Origin: Cohnella sp. SGD-V74
Lineage (GTDB): Bacteria > Bacillota > Bacilli > Paenibacillales > Paenibacillaceae
Direction: 5' to 3'
DNA: 64,000 nucleotides
Assembly: GCF_003001675.1 (NCBI RefSeq)
Contig: NZ_PVYW01000028.1
Coordinates: 60,868-124,867, forward strand
Each line of letters begins with the position of its first letter. Positions within the stretch are counted from its first letter, which is position 1. The translations under genes were made by a program, and so were the position numbers. Below are positions 1 to 8,538 of the stretch, piece by piece. Under the pieces are notes generated by a model. That model searched no databases. It worked only from the letters and a program-made list of their open reading frames with translations, and had not been told where the DNA came from.

Positions 1-76
1 CTGTCGTTCGTACATAATGTTCCAGGCAAGAGCCCATACTGAGAACGAGTAAATTCTTGGAAATGGGCTGATGCAC

Positions 77-742
77 ATGTGTAACCGGTACTCGTTGACG
101 GCGGAGCTTAACGATTTGACGGAAAATTTTCGCATCGACAGAGTTCACGTGCCGTACCTGATGCGGTACAATATCGCACCGACGCAGCAAATTCCGATCA
201 TCCAGCAGATCGGAGAGGAACGCTGTCTCAACCAGCAGCGCTGGGGCTTAATGCCTTACTGGGGCAAAAATTCGATCAACGCGAACGTCGACACCTTGTC
301 CGACAGACGGTACTTGCGCAACATGCTGACGAAGAAGCGGTGCGTCGTGCCGTGCAGCGGGTTTTACATCTGGAAGATCGAAGGGAAGACGAAGAGCGCG
401 TGGCGCGTCGTGCACCGGACGAAGCCGACGTTCGCCATGCCGGGCATCTACGACGTCTGGCTCGATTCCGAGCGGAACGAATATCCGATGTGCACGGTCA
501 TTACGCGCGGCAACGCGTTCGGGACGAATCATCCGCTGCCGGTCGTGCTGGACGAGGAGTCGATCGAGCTGTGGCTGAATCCGAAGGAGACGAGAACGGA
601 AGTGCTTCAGACGACGCTGCGCTCGCTCGAGGACGCCGACTTCAGAATCTATCCGGTCACTCCGTACGTCGAGAACTTGGCCTGGGAGACGCCCGACTGC
701 ATCGAGGAAGTGCATCCTTCCATGGCGCTCACCAAAGTGTAA
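77..742 (+). CDS. SRAP (SOS response-associated peptidase, YedK/HMCES-like) with altered active site
   Basis: SRAP proteins form a thiazolidine crosslink to abasic sites in single-stranded DNA through Cys2 exposed after Met removal. An ATG at 71 would give MHMC. The ATG at 77 gives MCNRYSL with Cys at position 2, so 77 is the functional start (221 aa, normal length). The family segments YNIAPTQQ (about 31-38), QRWGLMPYWG (about 54-63), NAN (68-70) and NHPLPVVL (about 151-158) are present. The usual GFYEW motif reads GFYIW (95-99), so the catalytic Glu is replaced by Ile98. Family membership is clear. Whether the protein is enzymatically normal is doubtful. Confidence 0.88.
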   Translation: MCNRYSLTAELNDLTENFRIDRVHVPYLMRYNIAPTQQIPIIQQIGEERCLNQQRWGLMPYWGKNSINANVDTLSDRRYLRNMLTKKRCVVPCSGFYIWKIEGKTKSAWRVVHRTKPTFAMPGIYDVWLDSERNEYPMCTVITRGNAFGTNHPLPVVLDEESIELWLNPKETRTEVLQTTLRSLEDADFRIYPVTPYVENLAWETPDCIEEVHPSMALTKV

Positions 743-824
743 GCCGGTCTTCCGCCGGAGCGGATCTGCATAATCGACTGGACGCAGAGGCATTCTTAAG
801 GGGAAGTTCGATTACCCTAAGGAG

Positions 825-1448
825 ATGATTCCGCTGTCCGACGTCAAATTAGCCGTGATCTACTATAGCTCTACCGGAACGAACTATCAGCTGTCGCAGT
901 GGGCCGAGGAAGGCGCGAAGCAGGCGGGCGCAGAGACGAAGCTGCTGAAGGTGCCCGAGCTCGCTCCGGAGGCCGCGATCAACGCGAATCCGGGCTGGAA
1001 AGCCCATGTGGAAGCGACCAAGGACGTTCCAACCGTCACGAACGCCGATCTGGAATGGGCGGACGCCTATATTTTCTCCGTGCCGACCCGCTTCGGGAAC
1101 ATGGCTTCCCAGATGAAGCAGTTTTTCGATACGCTCGGCGGGCTGTGGTTCAACGGGAAGCTGGCCAACAAAGTCGTCAGCGCCATGTCCAGCGCGACCA
1201 ACTATCACGGCGGCCAGGAAGCGACGATTCTGTCGCTGTACACGTCGATCTACCATTGGGGCGGCATCGTCGCCGCGCCGGGATATACCGATCCCGTCAT
1301 TTTCGCGGCTGGAGGCAATCCGTACGGCACGAGCGTCACGGTCGACCAATCCGGCAAAATGATCGAGGACGTGCGCCCGGCGGCGATCCATCAAGGCAAG
1401 CGAACCGCGACGGTGGCGGGTTGGGTGAAGCAGGGTTTGCAAGGTTAG
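825..1448 (+). CDS. wrbA: WrbA-type NAD(P)H:quinone oxidoreductase (flavodoxin fold)
   Basis: FMN-dependent two-electron reduction of quinones in the cytosol. The FMN phosphate loop YYSSTGTNYQL is near the N-terminus, followed by the WrbA signatures PTRFGNMASQMKQFFD and NYHGGQEATILSLY. The length of about 205 aa is typical. The ATG at 825 directly abuts AAGGAG (819-824), leaving no spacing. A CTG at 834, nine bases downstream, would give MSDVKLAVIYYSSTG, matching the usual WrbA N-terminus, so the true start may be this rare codon. The gene follows the SRAP gene by about 80 bp and may be its own unit. Confidence 0.93.
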   Translation: MIPLSDVKLAVIYYSSTGTNYQLSQWAEEGAKQAGAETKLLKVPELAPEAAINANPGWKAHVEATKDVPTVTNADLEWADAYIFSVPTRFGNMASQMKQFFDTLGGLWFNGKLANKVVSAMSSATNYHGGQEATILSLYTSIYHWGGIVAAPGYTDPVIFAAGGNPYGTSVTVDQSGKMIEDVRPAAIHQGKRTATVAGWVKQGLQG

Positions 1449-1473
1449 CGCTAGCGCGATAAGCGATATCGGG

Positions 1474-1523
1474 TAAGGGACTCTCACGATCATCTGCGGA
1501 TGGTTGCGGGGAGCCCCTTGTTC
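1474..1523 (+). terminator. Possible terminator hairpin after wrbA
   Basis: AAGGGACTCTC and GGGAGCCCCTT form an imperfect stem of about 11 bp around a 28-base loop. It lies between wrbA and the germination operon. There is no long T-tract, so it is only a candidate. Confidence 0.35.
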
Positions 1524-1581
1524 GCGTTTCGGGATAAATTTGGAAAAGAGGGGGGAACCTATTCCGAAGGGGTTGGAAAGC

Positions 1582-3210
1582 ATGCTCAAATGGATTATCG
1601 CCCACATTCCGAGTTGGTATTTATTCCTGCAGGCGGCGGCGGTGGGCTTGGTACCGTACGGGGTGTCCCGAATCGGCGCCAAATTGAACGCCATGGCCAT
1701 GTTCAGCCAGCCGAACGGCAAACCCCGTCCCCCCGAAGAAGAAGCAGGCGATCCGCTGACGGGGAACTTCGACGACGATTTGGCCGTTTTCGAGCAGTGG
1801 ATCGAAAACTATGCCGACGTCGGCATCCGGAATTTCGAATTGGGCGTCGACTCCGGAATCAAGGCGGCCGTTATTTACGCCGAAGGCTTGTCGGACCGCA
1901 CGGTCATCGACCGGCAGGTGCTGCAGGCGCTGATGAACGCCGACTTCGAAGCCTCGCCCGACGTTCCGCTTGCCGAGCGGGTGCTGCGCCGGCTGCCGGT
2001 GCTCAAGACGATGGAGTGCGGCAATGTCCGGCAAGCGATGGGCCAGGTACTGATCGGCTGGGCCGCCTTGATCGTCGACGGGGTTCAGGGGGCGTTCATG
2101 CTCGGAGTGTTCAAGGGCGTGCCGAGGCAGATGGACGAGCCGGAATCGGAAGGGTTGATTCGCGGAGCAAGGGTCGGGTTTAACGAGAATCTGCACGACA
2201 ATACGGCCATTTTGCGCCGATTCGGCGAAAATCAAAGCTTGTTCATTCTGAAAATGAAGGTCGGAAGACGTGCGAAGAGAAACGTTGCGATCGCCTATAT
2301 CGAGGATGTCGCCGATCCGGCCATCGTCGAGGAGGTCAAAAAGAGACTCAGCCGCATCGACCTCGACAGCGTGCCGGAATCCGGCTATATCGAGCAGATG
2401 ATCGAGGACAGCTCCTTGAGCCCGTTTCCTCAAATTCAAAGCACGGAACGGCCGGACCGCGTATTCGGCGCACTGATGGAGGGGCGGGTTGCCGTTTTGC
2501 TGGCCGGGACCCCGTTCGCGCTCATCGTTCCAGCGACTCTCTCTATGTTTTTGCAGTCTCCCGAGGATTATTTCGAACGTTGGCTGCCCGGAACGATGTT
2601 CAGGCTGCTGCGCTTTTTTGCCCTGATGGTGTCGTTGCTGGCGCCTTCCCTGTACATTTCGTTCATCTCGTTCCATCCCGGGCTGATTCCGACGAAGCTG
2701 ACGATGTCCATCATCGGGTCGCGCGTGAACGTTCCGTTCACAGCGCTCGTCGAAGCGTTGATCCTGGAAGTGTCCATCGAGCTGCTGAGGGAGGCCGGAC
2801 TCCGGTTGCCCAAGCCGATCGGACCCGCAATGGGCATCGTCGGCGGTCTCGTCATCGGTGAAGCGGCCGTACAGGCGGGCATCGTCAGTCCGATTCTCGT
2901 CATCGTTATCGCCGTGACCGCGATCTCTTCGTTTGCCATCCCGCATTACAATATCGGGCTAAGCTTCAGGATGCTCCGTTTCGTCTCGATGTTCTGCGCG
3001 GGCGTGTTCGGATTGTTCGGCGTCATTATGTTTTTTCTGGCGCTCTGCATCCATCTGGTCAATCTGCGGAGCTTCGGCGTCCCGTATGCAGGGCCGCTCG
3101 TCTCCTATCAATTTGAGGACTGGAAGGACTTTCTGGTGCGGGCGCCGCTGGCGGCCATGAAGCGCCGTCCCCAAATGCTGAAGCCGAAACAGCCGATCCG
3201 TAAAGGATGA
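1582..3210 (+). CDS. GerA-family spore germinant receptor A subunit
   Basis: A subunit of an inner-membrane germinant receptor of the spore. The protein has a long hydrophilic N-terminal part (about residues 40-270, including NFDDDLAVFEQWIENYADV and VEEVKKRLSRIDLDSV). A membrane domain follows with hydrophobic segments between about 290 and 510 and the family stretch PKPIGPAMGIVGGLVIGEAAV. The open frame extends upstream to a TTG at 1504, but the ATG at 1582 is preceded by a purine-rich stretch and removes an unlikely basic leader, giving 542 aa. The order A, B, C with the next two genes is the classic ger operon. The N-terminal 40 residues are hydrophobic, which is unusual for the family. 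Confidence 0.9.
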   Translation: MLKWIIAHIPSWYLFLQAAAVGLVPYGVSRIGAKLNAMAMFSQPNGKPRPPEEEAGDPLTGNFDDDLAVFEQWIENYADVGIRNFELGVDSGIKAAVIYAEGLSDRTVIDRQVLQALMNADFEASPDVPLAERVLRRLPVLKTMECGNVRQAMGQVLIGWAALIVDGVQGAFMLGVFKGVPRQMDEPESEGLIRGARVGFNENLHDNTAILRRFGENQSLFILKMKVGRRAKRNVAIAYIEDVADPAIVEEVKKRLSRIDLDSVPESGYIEQMIEDSSLSPFPQIQSTERPDRVFGALMEGRVAVLLAGTPFALIVPATLSMFLQSPEDYFERWLPGTMFRLLRFFALMVSLLAPSLYISFISFHPGLIPTKLTMSIIGSRVNVPFTALVEALILEVSIELLREAGLRLPKPIGPAMGIVGGLVIGEAAVQAGIVSPILVIVIAVTAISSFAIPHYNIGLSFRMLRFVSMFCAGVFGLFGVIMFFLALCIHLVNLRSFGVPYAGPLVSYQFEDWKDFLVRAPLAAMKRRPQMLKPKQPIRKG

Positions 3211-3226
3211 CAGGGAGGAACGAGTC

Positions 3227-4321
3227 GTGAACACCGGTTCCAACAATCAGATTTCCACGCAGCAGGCGATCGTCATTCTGATCAACTACATCCTTGCGGC
3301 CGGCATTCTGACGCTGCCTCGCACGAGCGCGGAGCAGGTCGGCACCCCCGACGTATGGCTCGCGGTGCTGATCGGAGGGGGGATTGCGATTGCGGCGGGA
3401 AGCGTGATGGCGAGGCTTAGCGCGCGATATCCGGGGCAGACCTTCTTTCAGTATTCGTCCGTCATCGCCGGCAGATGGATCGGGGGAATCGTCTCCCTTG
3501 CGATGATCGTCTACTTCATTTCGATCTCGGCGTTCGAGGTCAGGACGATGGCGGAGGTCACCTGCTTCTTTTTGCTGGAGGGTACGCCCAACTGGGCGAT
3601 CGTGATCGCCTTCATGTGGGTCGGCATCTACTTGGTCTCGGGCGGAATCGATCCGATCGCCCGCCTGTTCGAGATCATTCTTCCGATCACGATTATTATT
3701 TTCGCGATCGTCACGCTGCTCAGCATGCGGATCTTCGATTTCGAGCGGCTGCGTCCGGTACTCGGTCTCGGCTTCTCCCCCGTTCTGAAAGGGGTCAAAA
3801 CGACGACGCTCGCTTTCCTGGGGCCGGAAATCATGCTGATCATTACGGCTTTCATGAAGCGGCCGCCCGCGGCGATCAAGGTCGTTGTCGGCGGGGTGTC
3901 GATCGCAGCCGCTTTCTATCTGGCTACCGTCATTCTCGTGATCGGCGGCTTGTCCTTGGACGGCGCAAGGGCCAGCACTTGGCCGACTATCGATCTGATC
4001 CGCAGCTTTGAATTGAAAGGACTGCTGCTGGAGAGGTTCGATTCGCTGCTGCTCACGATCTGGATCATGCAGATTTTCTCGACGTTCACGATTACGCTGT
4101 ACGCGGCGGCCAAAGGGGCCTCCGATCTGTTCAAGCGCGAATTCAAACCGTTTGCCTACTGTTTTCTGCCGATTATTTTTCTGTGCGCCATGTTGCCCAA
4201 AAATATTAACGAAACCTTTCAGCTAGGGGATACGATCGGTGATATCGCGCTTTATTTGTTCGGAGTCGTGCCGCTGCTGTTTCTCGTCCTGTCGCTCTTG
4301 AGGAGGAGGAAGAAGGGATGA
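3227..4321 (+). CDS. GerAB/YndE-family spore germination permease
   Basis: B subunit of the germinant receptor, an amino-acid-permease-like (APC superfamily) membrane protein believed to bind the germinant. The 364 aa contain about ten hydrophobic segments, starting with QQAIVILINYILAAGILTLP, a pattern typical of GerAB. GTG start at 3227 with GGGAGG upstream. It lies 16 bp after the A subunit, and its stop overlaps the next ATG (ATGA at 4318), indicating translational coupling. Confidence 0.9.
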   Translation: MNTGSNNQISTQQAIVILINYILAAGILTLPRTSAEQVGTPDVWLAVLIGGGIAIAAGSVMARLSARYPGQTFFQYSSVIAGRWIGGIVSLAMIVYFISISAFEVRTMAEVTCFFLLEGTPNWAIVIAFMWVGIYLVSGGIDPIARLFEIILPITIIIFAIVTLLSMRIFDFERLRPVLGLGFSPVLKGVKTTTLAFLGPEIMLIITAFMKRPPAAIKVVVGGVSIAAAFYLATVILVIGGLSLDGARASTWPTIDLIRSFELKGLLLERFDSLLLTIWIMQIFSTFTITLYAAAKGASDLFKREFKPFAYCFLPIIFLCAMLPKNINETFQLGDTIGDIALYLFGVVPLLFLVLSLLRRRKKG

Positions 4322-5484
4322 ACCTGTGGCGGCGCGTCGCATCGCTGGTGCTGGGGCTGACTGCGGGGTTGATGCTGGCGGGATGCTGGAGCAGCAAGGA
4401 GATCGACCAACTGAGCGTGCTGATCGGAGTGGCGCTTGACCGGAACGAATCGAAGAACGCCGCCTCCGAAGGCCGCCTTGAGGTCACGATTCAGACGCTG
4501 ACGACCGGGGCAAGCTCGCTGAATTCTCAAGGCCAGGGGCAGACGACCAGCAAACCGTACATCAACATGATCGCCACCGGCAACTCCGTCTACGAGGCGA
4601 TTCGCGAGATGTCGCTGCGCACGGACAAGCCGCCGATCGGACACCACTTGAAGGCGATCGTCGTCTCCGCAGATCTGGCCAAGCACAACAGCTTGGAAAA
4701 TTTGCTGGACTTCTTCATGAGAGACAATGATATTCGGCCCGGCTCGCTCGTCTTCGTCAGCAGCGGCCAAGCCAACCGCGTGTTCGAGCTTAAGCGCAGT
4801 GAGGAAATCCCTTCCTTTCACATGGCGGGAATTACCGAGAATCGTTACCGCACTTCGAAAATTTTGCCCCCGACCACGCTCGGCAAGATCAAAGGGGAGA
4901 TTAAGGGGGGCTCCAGCATGCTGCTGCCCAATATTATCGTCCGGGACGGCAAGCTCAAGCTTTCGGGAGCCGGCGTCATCCGGGGCAAGACGAAAAAGCT
5001 CGTCGGCCTGTTAAGCGAGGAGGAGGTGCTCGGAGTCGTCTGGGCGACCGGGTCGGGCAAGGGCGGAGTGATGTCGGCCGTCGATCCGGCGACCAAGCGG
5101 CCGCTCGTATACGAGGTCAATTCGATGCACAGCACGATCCGTTCGTTCGTCTCCGGCGATCGCGTTTCTTTTAACGTCAGCATTCGTTCGATCGGAAGGA
5201 TGATGGAAAACTGGTCGAAACCGGAAGAGTCCTCGAACCAACAGTTTCTGGATGATCAGACGAAGCTGTTCGAGCGTAAAATCCTCGATCTGGTCGAGCA
5301 GACGATCGAGAAGGTTCAACGGCAGTACAAGACGGACGTGCTCGGCTTTGGAGACAGGCTGCGGATCGAGCATCCGCGCGCGTGGGAACGCCTCAAGGCG
5401 AATTGGGACGAGCGGTTCGCGGAGGCGGACATCAGAACCGACGTCAAAATCCGCATCGAGGACTACGGCCTGGTCGTCGAATAG
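4318..5484 (+). CDS. GerAC-family spore germination lipoprotein
   Basis: C subunit of the germinant receptor, anchored to the spore inner membrane. It has a signal peptide with lipobox LAGC near residue 22, followed by WSSKEIDQLSVLIGVALD, the usual opening of GerAC proteins. The body contains FFMRDNDIRPGSLVFV and a C-terminal segment with RAWERLKANWDERFAEADI. The 388 aa length is normal. The start overlaps the stop of the permease gene, so the three genes form one operon, presumably expressed in the forespore. No sigma-G promoter could be recognised with confidence. Confidence 0.92.
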   Translation: MNLWRRVASLVLGLTAGLMLAGCWSSKEIDQLSVLIGVALDRNESKNAASEGRLEVTIQTLTTGASSLNSQGQGQTTSKPYINMIATGNSVYEAIREMSLRTDKPPIGHHLKAIVVSADLAKHNSLENLLDFFMRDNDIRPGSLVFVSSGQANRVFELKRSEEIPSFHMAGITENRYRTSKILPPTTLGKIKGEIKGGSSMLLPNIIVRDGKLKLSGAGVIRGKTKKLVGLLSEEEVLGVVWATGSGKGGVMSAVDPATKRPLVYEVNSMHSTIRSFVSGDRVSFNVSIRSIGRMMENWSKPEESSNQQFLDDQTKLFERKILDLVEQTIEKVQRQYKTDVLGFGDRLRIEHPRAWERLKANWDERFAEADIRTDVKIRIEDYGLVVE

Positions 5485-5525
5485 AAGAGAGGGATTTGCC
5501 GCTACTGCATTGTCGAGATCTGTTG

Positions 5526-5531
5526 TATAAT
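5526..5531 (+). promoter_or_regulatory. -10 element of the thymidine kinase gene
   Basis: A consensus TATAAT lies 38 bp before the TTG start of tdk. No good -35 was found at 16-18 bp. The ATG at 5530, which would give a longer frame, overlaps this element and so cannot be in the transcript if the element is used. Confidence 0.5.
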
Positions 5532-5568
5532 GTTTGCTATCTATCAACTTGGTTGCGGAGGTAGCGCA

Positions 5569-6153
5569 TTGGCTCAGCTGTATTTCAAATACGGGACGAT
5601 GAACAGCGGCAAATCGTTCGAAATTATTAAAGTCGCGCACAATTACGAGGAACAAGGCAAGCCGGTGTTGATATTTACGCCCGTCATCGATACGCGCAAC
5701 GGCGCGGACCAAGTCGGCACGAGGGCGGGCTTCACGCGCCCGGCCATTCCCGTCGACGAGAACACCAACCTGTACGACGCCGTCAGAGATCAGCTCGACG
5801 AATCGGGCCGCTATTATTGCGTGCTCGTGGACGAAGCTCAGTGGCTGAAGAAGCGCCATATTCTCGAACTTACCCGAATCGTCGACGAGCTGGACGTACC
5901 GGTGATGGCGTTCGGGCTGAAGAACGATTTTCAGAACGAGCTGTTCGAGGGCAGCTACAATTTGCTCGTATACGCGGACAAGATCGAGGAGATCAAGACG
6001 ATCTGTTGGTACTGCGACCGCAAGGCGACGATGGTCATTCGCTTCAAGGACGGAGTGCCGGTCAACGAGGGCGAGCAGATCCAGGTCGGCGGCAATGAGG
6101 ACTACAAGCCGGTATGCCGGCGGTGCTATAACGAAGCTTTTAAGCGGAAATGA
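5569..6153 (+). CDS. tdk: Thymidine kinase (type II)
   Basis: ATP-dependent phosphorylation of thymidine in the salvage pathway. P-loop GTMNSGKS is near the N-terminus, DEAQW serves as Walker B with the catalytic Glu region, and the zinc site is formed by CWYC and CRRC in the C-terminal lasso region. The TTG at 5569 is chosen because GGAGG (5557-5561) lies seven bases upstream and the 194 aa length matches Firmicute enzymes. It stands alone between the ger operon and a convergent histidine kinase gene. Confidence 0.95.
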   Translation: MAQLYFKYGTMNSGKSFEIIKVAHNYEEQGKPVLIFTPVIDTRNGADQVGTRAGFTRPAIPVDENTNLYDAVRDQLDESGRYYCVLVDEAQWLKKRHILELTRIVDELDVPVMAFGLKNDFQNELFEGSYNLLVYADKIEEIKTICWYCDRKATMVIRFKDGVPVNEGEQIQVGGNEDYKPVCRRCYNEAFKRK

Positions 6154-6156
6154 ACT

Positions 6157-6205
6157 AAGAGCCGTCGGCGAGGGGCAATTGGATGCTCCCTTGCAGGCGG
6201 CTCTT
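6157..6205. terminator. Hairpin between convergent tdk and histidine kinase genes
   Basis: AAGAGCCG and CGGCTCTT form the outer stem, with a second pairing GAGGGGCA/TGCTCCCTTGC inside. It lies between two convergent genes. T-tracts are weak, so termination is inferred from position. Confidence 0.4.
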
Positions 6206-6256
6206 CGACGTTTAGGGGAATCCCCTGACGGGGCGGCGGCGCAAAGCGGTGAAACG

Positions 6257-7501
6257 CTAGGCGTTCGAGCCGCAGCCTGCGGCATCGCCGGCCCGGGCGG
6301 TCGGCGGTTGATTCTGCCCGATGGGCAGACGTATTTTCACTCTCGTTCCTTCTCCCACTTTGCTTTCGATCTCTATGCGGCCCCCATGGTTCTCGATGAT
6401 CTTGAAGCTGATCATCATGCCCAGCCCATTCCCGTTCTCCTTAGAGGTGAAGAAGGGCTGCCCGATCTTCTCCAGCTGGTCGTCCGGAATTCCGGCCCCC
6501 TGGTCGCTGACGACAATCTGAACTTCGTCCCCGAGCAGCTGCAGATCGATAAGCGCTTCTCCGCCGTCCGGCATGGCGTCGATCGCGTTTTTGACGAGGT
6601 TGATAACGACTTGCTTGATCTGGTTCTCGTCGCAATCTATGTATATCAACGGCAGAGCGCAGACAAACCGAATGCGCACGTTGCTCATGATCGATTGGGA
6701 TTCCATCAGCGTCACGACTTCCGACAGCAGCTGGTTGAGATCCTTCGATTCCATTTTGGCTTCCTGAGGCTTGGCCAGCACGAGCAATTCGGTCAAAATC
6801 AGTTCGATGCGGTGGAACTCCGAGAACACGATATCGTAGTATTGCTCCTTCACGCCTTCGGACTTCATCAATTGCAGAAAGCCTTTTACGGCAGTCAGAG
6901 GATTTCGGATTTCATGGGCGACGCCTGCGGCCATTTGTCCGACCAACGACAGCTTTTCCGAATTGTGCAACAGCAGTTCGGTCTTCCTCCTGTCCGAGAT
7001 GTCCTGGATTTGCGCAAGGATGTAAGGCGCGCCCGTCGACTCGCTCATCACCTTGGAGGCATGAACCGCTACCCAGATCAGCTGCCCGTTTTTATGAACA
7101 TAGCGTTTTTCGAGCTTGACGATGTTGATTGTTCCTTCGATAAGAAGGTTGAAGTTTTCCCAGCTTGTTCCGCGATCCTCATGAAAGGTAACGTCGGAAA
7201 AAGTACGTCCCAACAGCTCGGCCTCGGGGTACCCCAATATGTCGCATAGCGATCGATTGACGCGCAGCCACGTTCCGGAAGCGGATACGAGCGCCATTCC
7301 TATCGGGGCATGATTAAAGGCTGCGGAAAAAAACAAGGTATCATTGGATTTCAACAAGTTGTGGCCCCCCCATATGAATGCATGCTTCGACTTATCTAGT
7401 TCTATAGCCGTTGGACTATACCTTCCGATCAGAATGATTATTTCCGCACACGACTCGGGCCGACCGGCGCGGCCGTTGGTCGGGACACCTAAAAAAAACA
7501 C
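6257..7501 (-). CDS. PAS-domain sensor histidine kinase (sporulation-kinase-like)
   Basis: Cytosolic sensor kinase. A PAS domain covers about residues 55-170 (FNHAPIGMALVSASGTWLRVN, then ILAQIQDISDRR). The HisKA motif GVAHEIRNPLTAVKGFLQLM has the phospho-acceptor His near 196. The ATPase part has the N box VVINLVKNAIDAM, G1 DQGAGIPDDQ and G2 GNGLGM. No membrane segment is evident. This layout resembles KinA/KinE-type kinases that feed the Spo0A phosphorelay, but the target is not visible. No response regulator is adjacent. The first 45 residues are poorly conserved, and a TTG start about 150 bp further in, behind a G-rich stretch, is possible. Confidence 0.85.
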   Translation of the reverse strand: MFFLGVPTNGRAGRPESCAEIIILIGRYSPTAIELDKSKHAFIWGGHNLLKSNDTLFFSAAFNHAPIGMALVSASGTWLRVNRSLCDILGYPEAELLGRTFSDVTFHEDRGTSWENFNLLIEGTINIVKLEKRYVHKNGQLIWVAVHASKVMSESTGAPYILAQIQDISDRRKTELLLHNSEKLSLVGQMAAGVAHEIRNPLTAVKGFLQLMKSEGVKEQYYDIVFSEFHRIELILTELLVLAKPQEAKMESKDLNQLLSEVVTLMESQSIMSNVRIRFVCALPLIYIDCDENQIKQVVINLVKNAIDAMPDGGEALIDLQLLGDEVQIVVSDQGAGIPDDQLEKIGQPFFTSKENGNGLGMMISFKIIENHGGRIEIESKVGEGTRVKIRLPIGQNQPPTARAGDAAGCGSNA

Positions 7502-7523
7502 AAGCCGTATTAAAGCGATTCCA

Positions 7524-7553
7524 TTGTTCGGGAATGCCCCCAGCGACTAGGAT
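7524..7553 (+). promoter_or_regulatory. Candidate promoter for the LplB-type permease gene
   Basis: TTGTTC (7524-7529) and TAGGAT (7548-7553) are 18 bp apart. The -35 lies in ATTCCATTGT, the same ten bases found at the promoter before the binding-protein gene (9454-9463). Confidence 0.45.
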
Positions 7554-7596
7554 GAGAGTATGTACACCGCCATTGAACAACAAGGAGGGACGGCTC

Positions 7597-8493
7597 TTGC
7601 TCGGTTTCATGTGGAAGTACCGGACGCTGTATGTGATCTCGATCCCGGGCATCTTGTTTTTTCTCGTTTTCAAGTACGTGCCGCTGCTCGGCTCGGTCAT
7701 CGCGTTCCAAAATTACAATCTGTTCGCCGGGTTCAAGGGGAGTCCGTGGGTCGGCCTGGAGCATTTCGAGCGGATGTTCCGGCATCACGACTTCCTCCGC
7801 ATTCTGAAGAATACGCTGCTGCTCGGCACCTACGACATCCTGTTCGCGTTCACCGCGCCGATCGTGCTGGCGCTGCTGCTGAACGAAGTCAGGCTTGCGC
7901 TGTACAAAAAAATCGTCCAGACGATCATCTACGCGCCGCACTTCCTGTCGTGGGTCATCGTCAGCGGCATTTTCGTCGGCATGCTGTCTCCTTCGTCAGG
8001 CATCGTCAACGTCATTCTCGGCTGGTTCGGCGTCGAGCCGATTTATTTTCTCGGAGAAGATTCGTTCATTCGCACGATCCTCGTCGGCTCCGGCCTGTGG
8101 CGGGACGTCGGCTGGGGAACGATCATTTACCTGGCCGCGCTGACCGGCATCAATCCCGAGCTGTACGAGGCGTCGCAGATCGACGGGGCGGGCCGCTGGA
8201 AGCAGACGCTGAGCATTACGATTCCCGCGCTGCTGCCCGTCATTACGGTGCTGTTCCTGCTCAAGATCGGCGATTTCATGGACTACGGCTTCGAGCGCGT
8301 GTTCGTGTTCCAGAATCCGCTCAACATTCAGAACAGCGAAATTTTGGACACGTACATCTACAAGGCCGGTCTGAAGCAGCTCCAATACAGCTACGCCACC
8401 GCGATCGGGCTGTTCAAATCGGTCGTTGGACTGTTCCTGCTGGCGATCGCCAACACGCTCAGCCGCAAAGCCACGGGCGAGTCACTTTATTGA
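7597..8493 (+). CDS. Carbohydrate ABC transporter permease, LplB/YteP type
   Basis: One of two membrane subunits of a CUT1-type importer for complex oligosaccharides. It has six hydrophobic segments and the EAA loop ELYEASQIDGAGRWKQTLSI near residue 190. The frame opens at 7534, but AAGGAGGGA (7582-7590) sits seven bases before a TTG at 7597, giving 298 aa, a normal size. The second permease follows after 45 bp and the binding lipoprotein after that. No ATPase gene is present. Such systems normally share an MsmX-type ATPase encoded elsewhere. Confidence 0.9.
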   Translation: MLGFMWKYRTLYVISIPGILFFLVFKYVPLLGSVIAFQNYNLFAGFKGSPWVGLEHFERMFRHHDFLRILKNTLLLGTYDILFAFTAPIVLALLLNEVRLALYKKIVQTIIYAPHFLSWVIVSGIFVGMLSPSSGIVNVILGWFGVEPIYFLGEDSFIRTILVGSGLWRDVGWGTIIYLAALTGINPELYEASQIDGAGRWKQTLSITIPALLPVITVLFLLKIGDFMDYGFERVFVFQNPLNIQNSEILDTYIYKAGLKQLQYSYATAIGLFKSVVGLFLLAIANTLSRKATGESLY

Positions 8494-8538
8494 CGCGATC
8501 AAAATCGGACTTTTTGAACCACCACTCAAAGGGGGGGG

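Noticed and set aside
1..76. Promoter for the SRAP gene
   Set aside because: No pair of -35 and -10 boxes with acceptable spacing could be seen in the 76 bases available.
5530..5568. ATG at 5530 as start of thymidine kinase
   Set aside because: It overlaps the TATAAT box, has no ribosome site and adds 13 residues absent from the family. The TTG at 5569 behind GGAGG is preferred.
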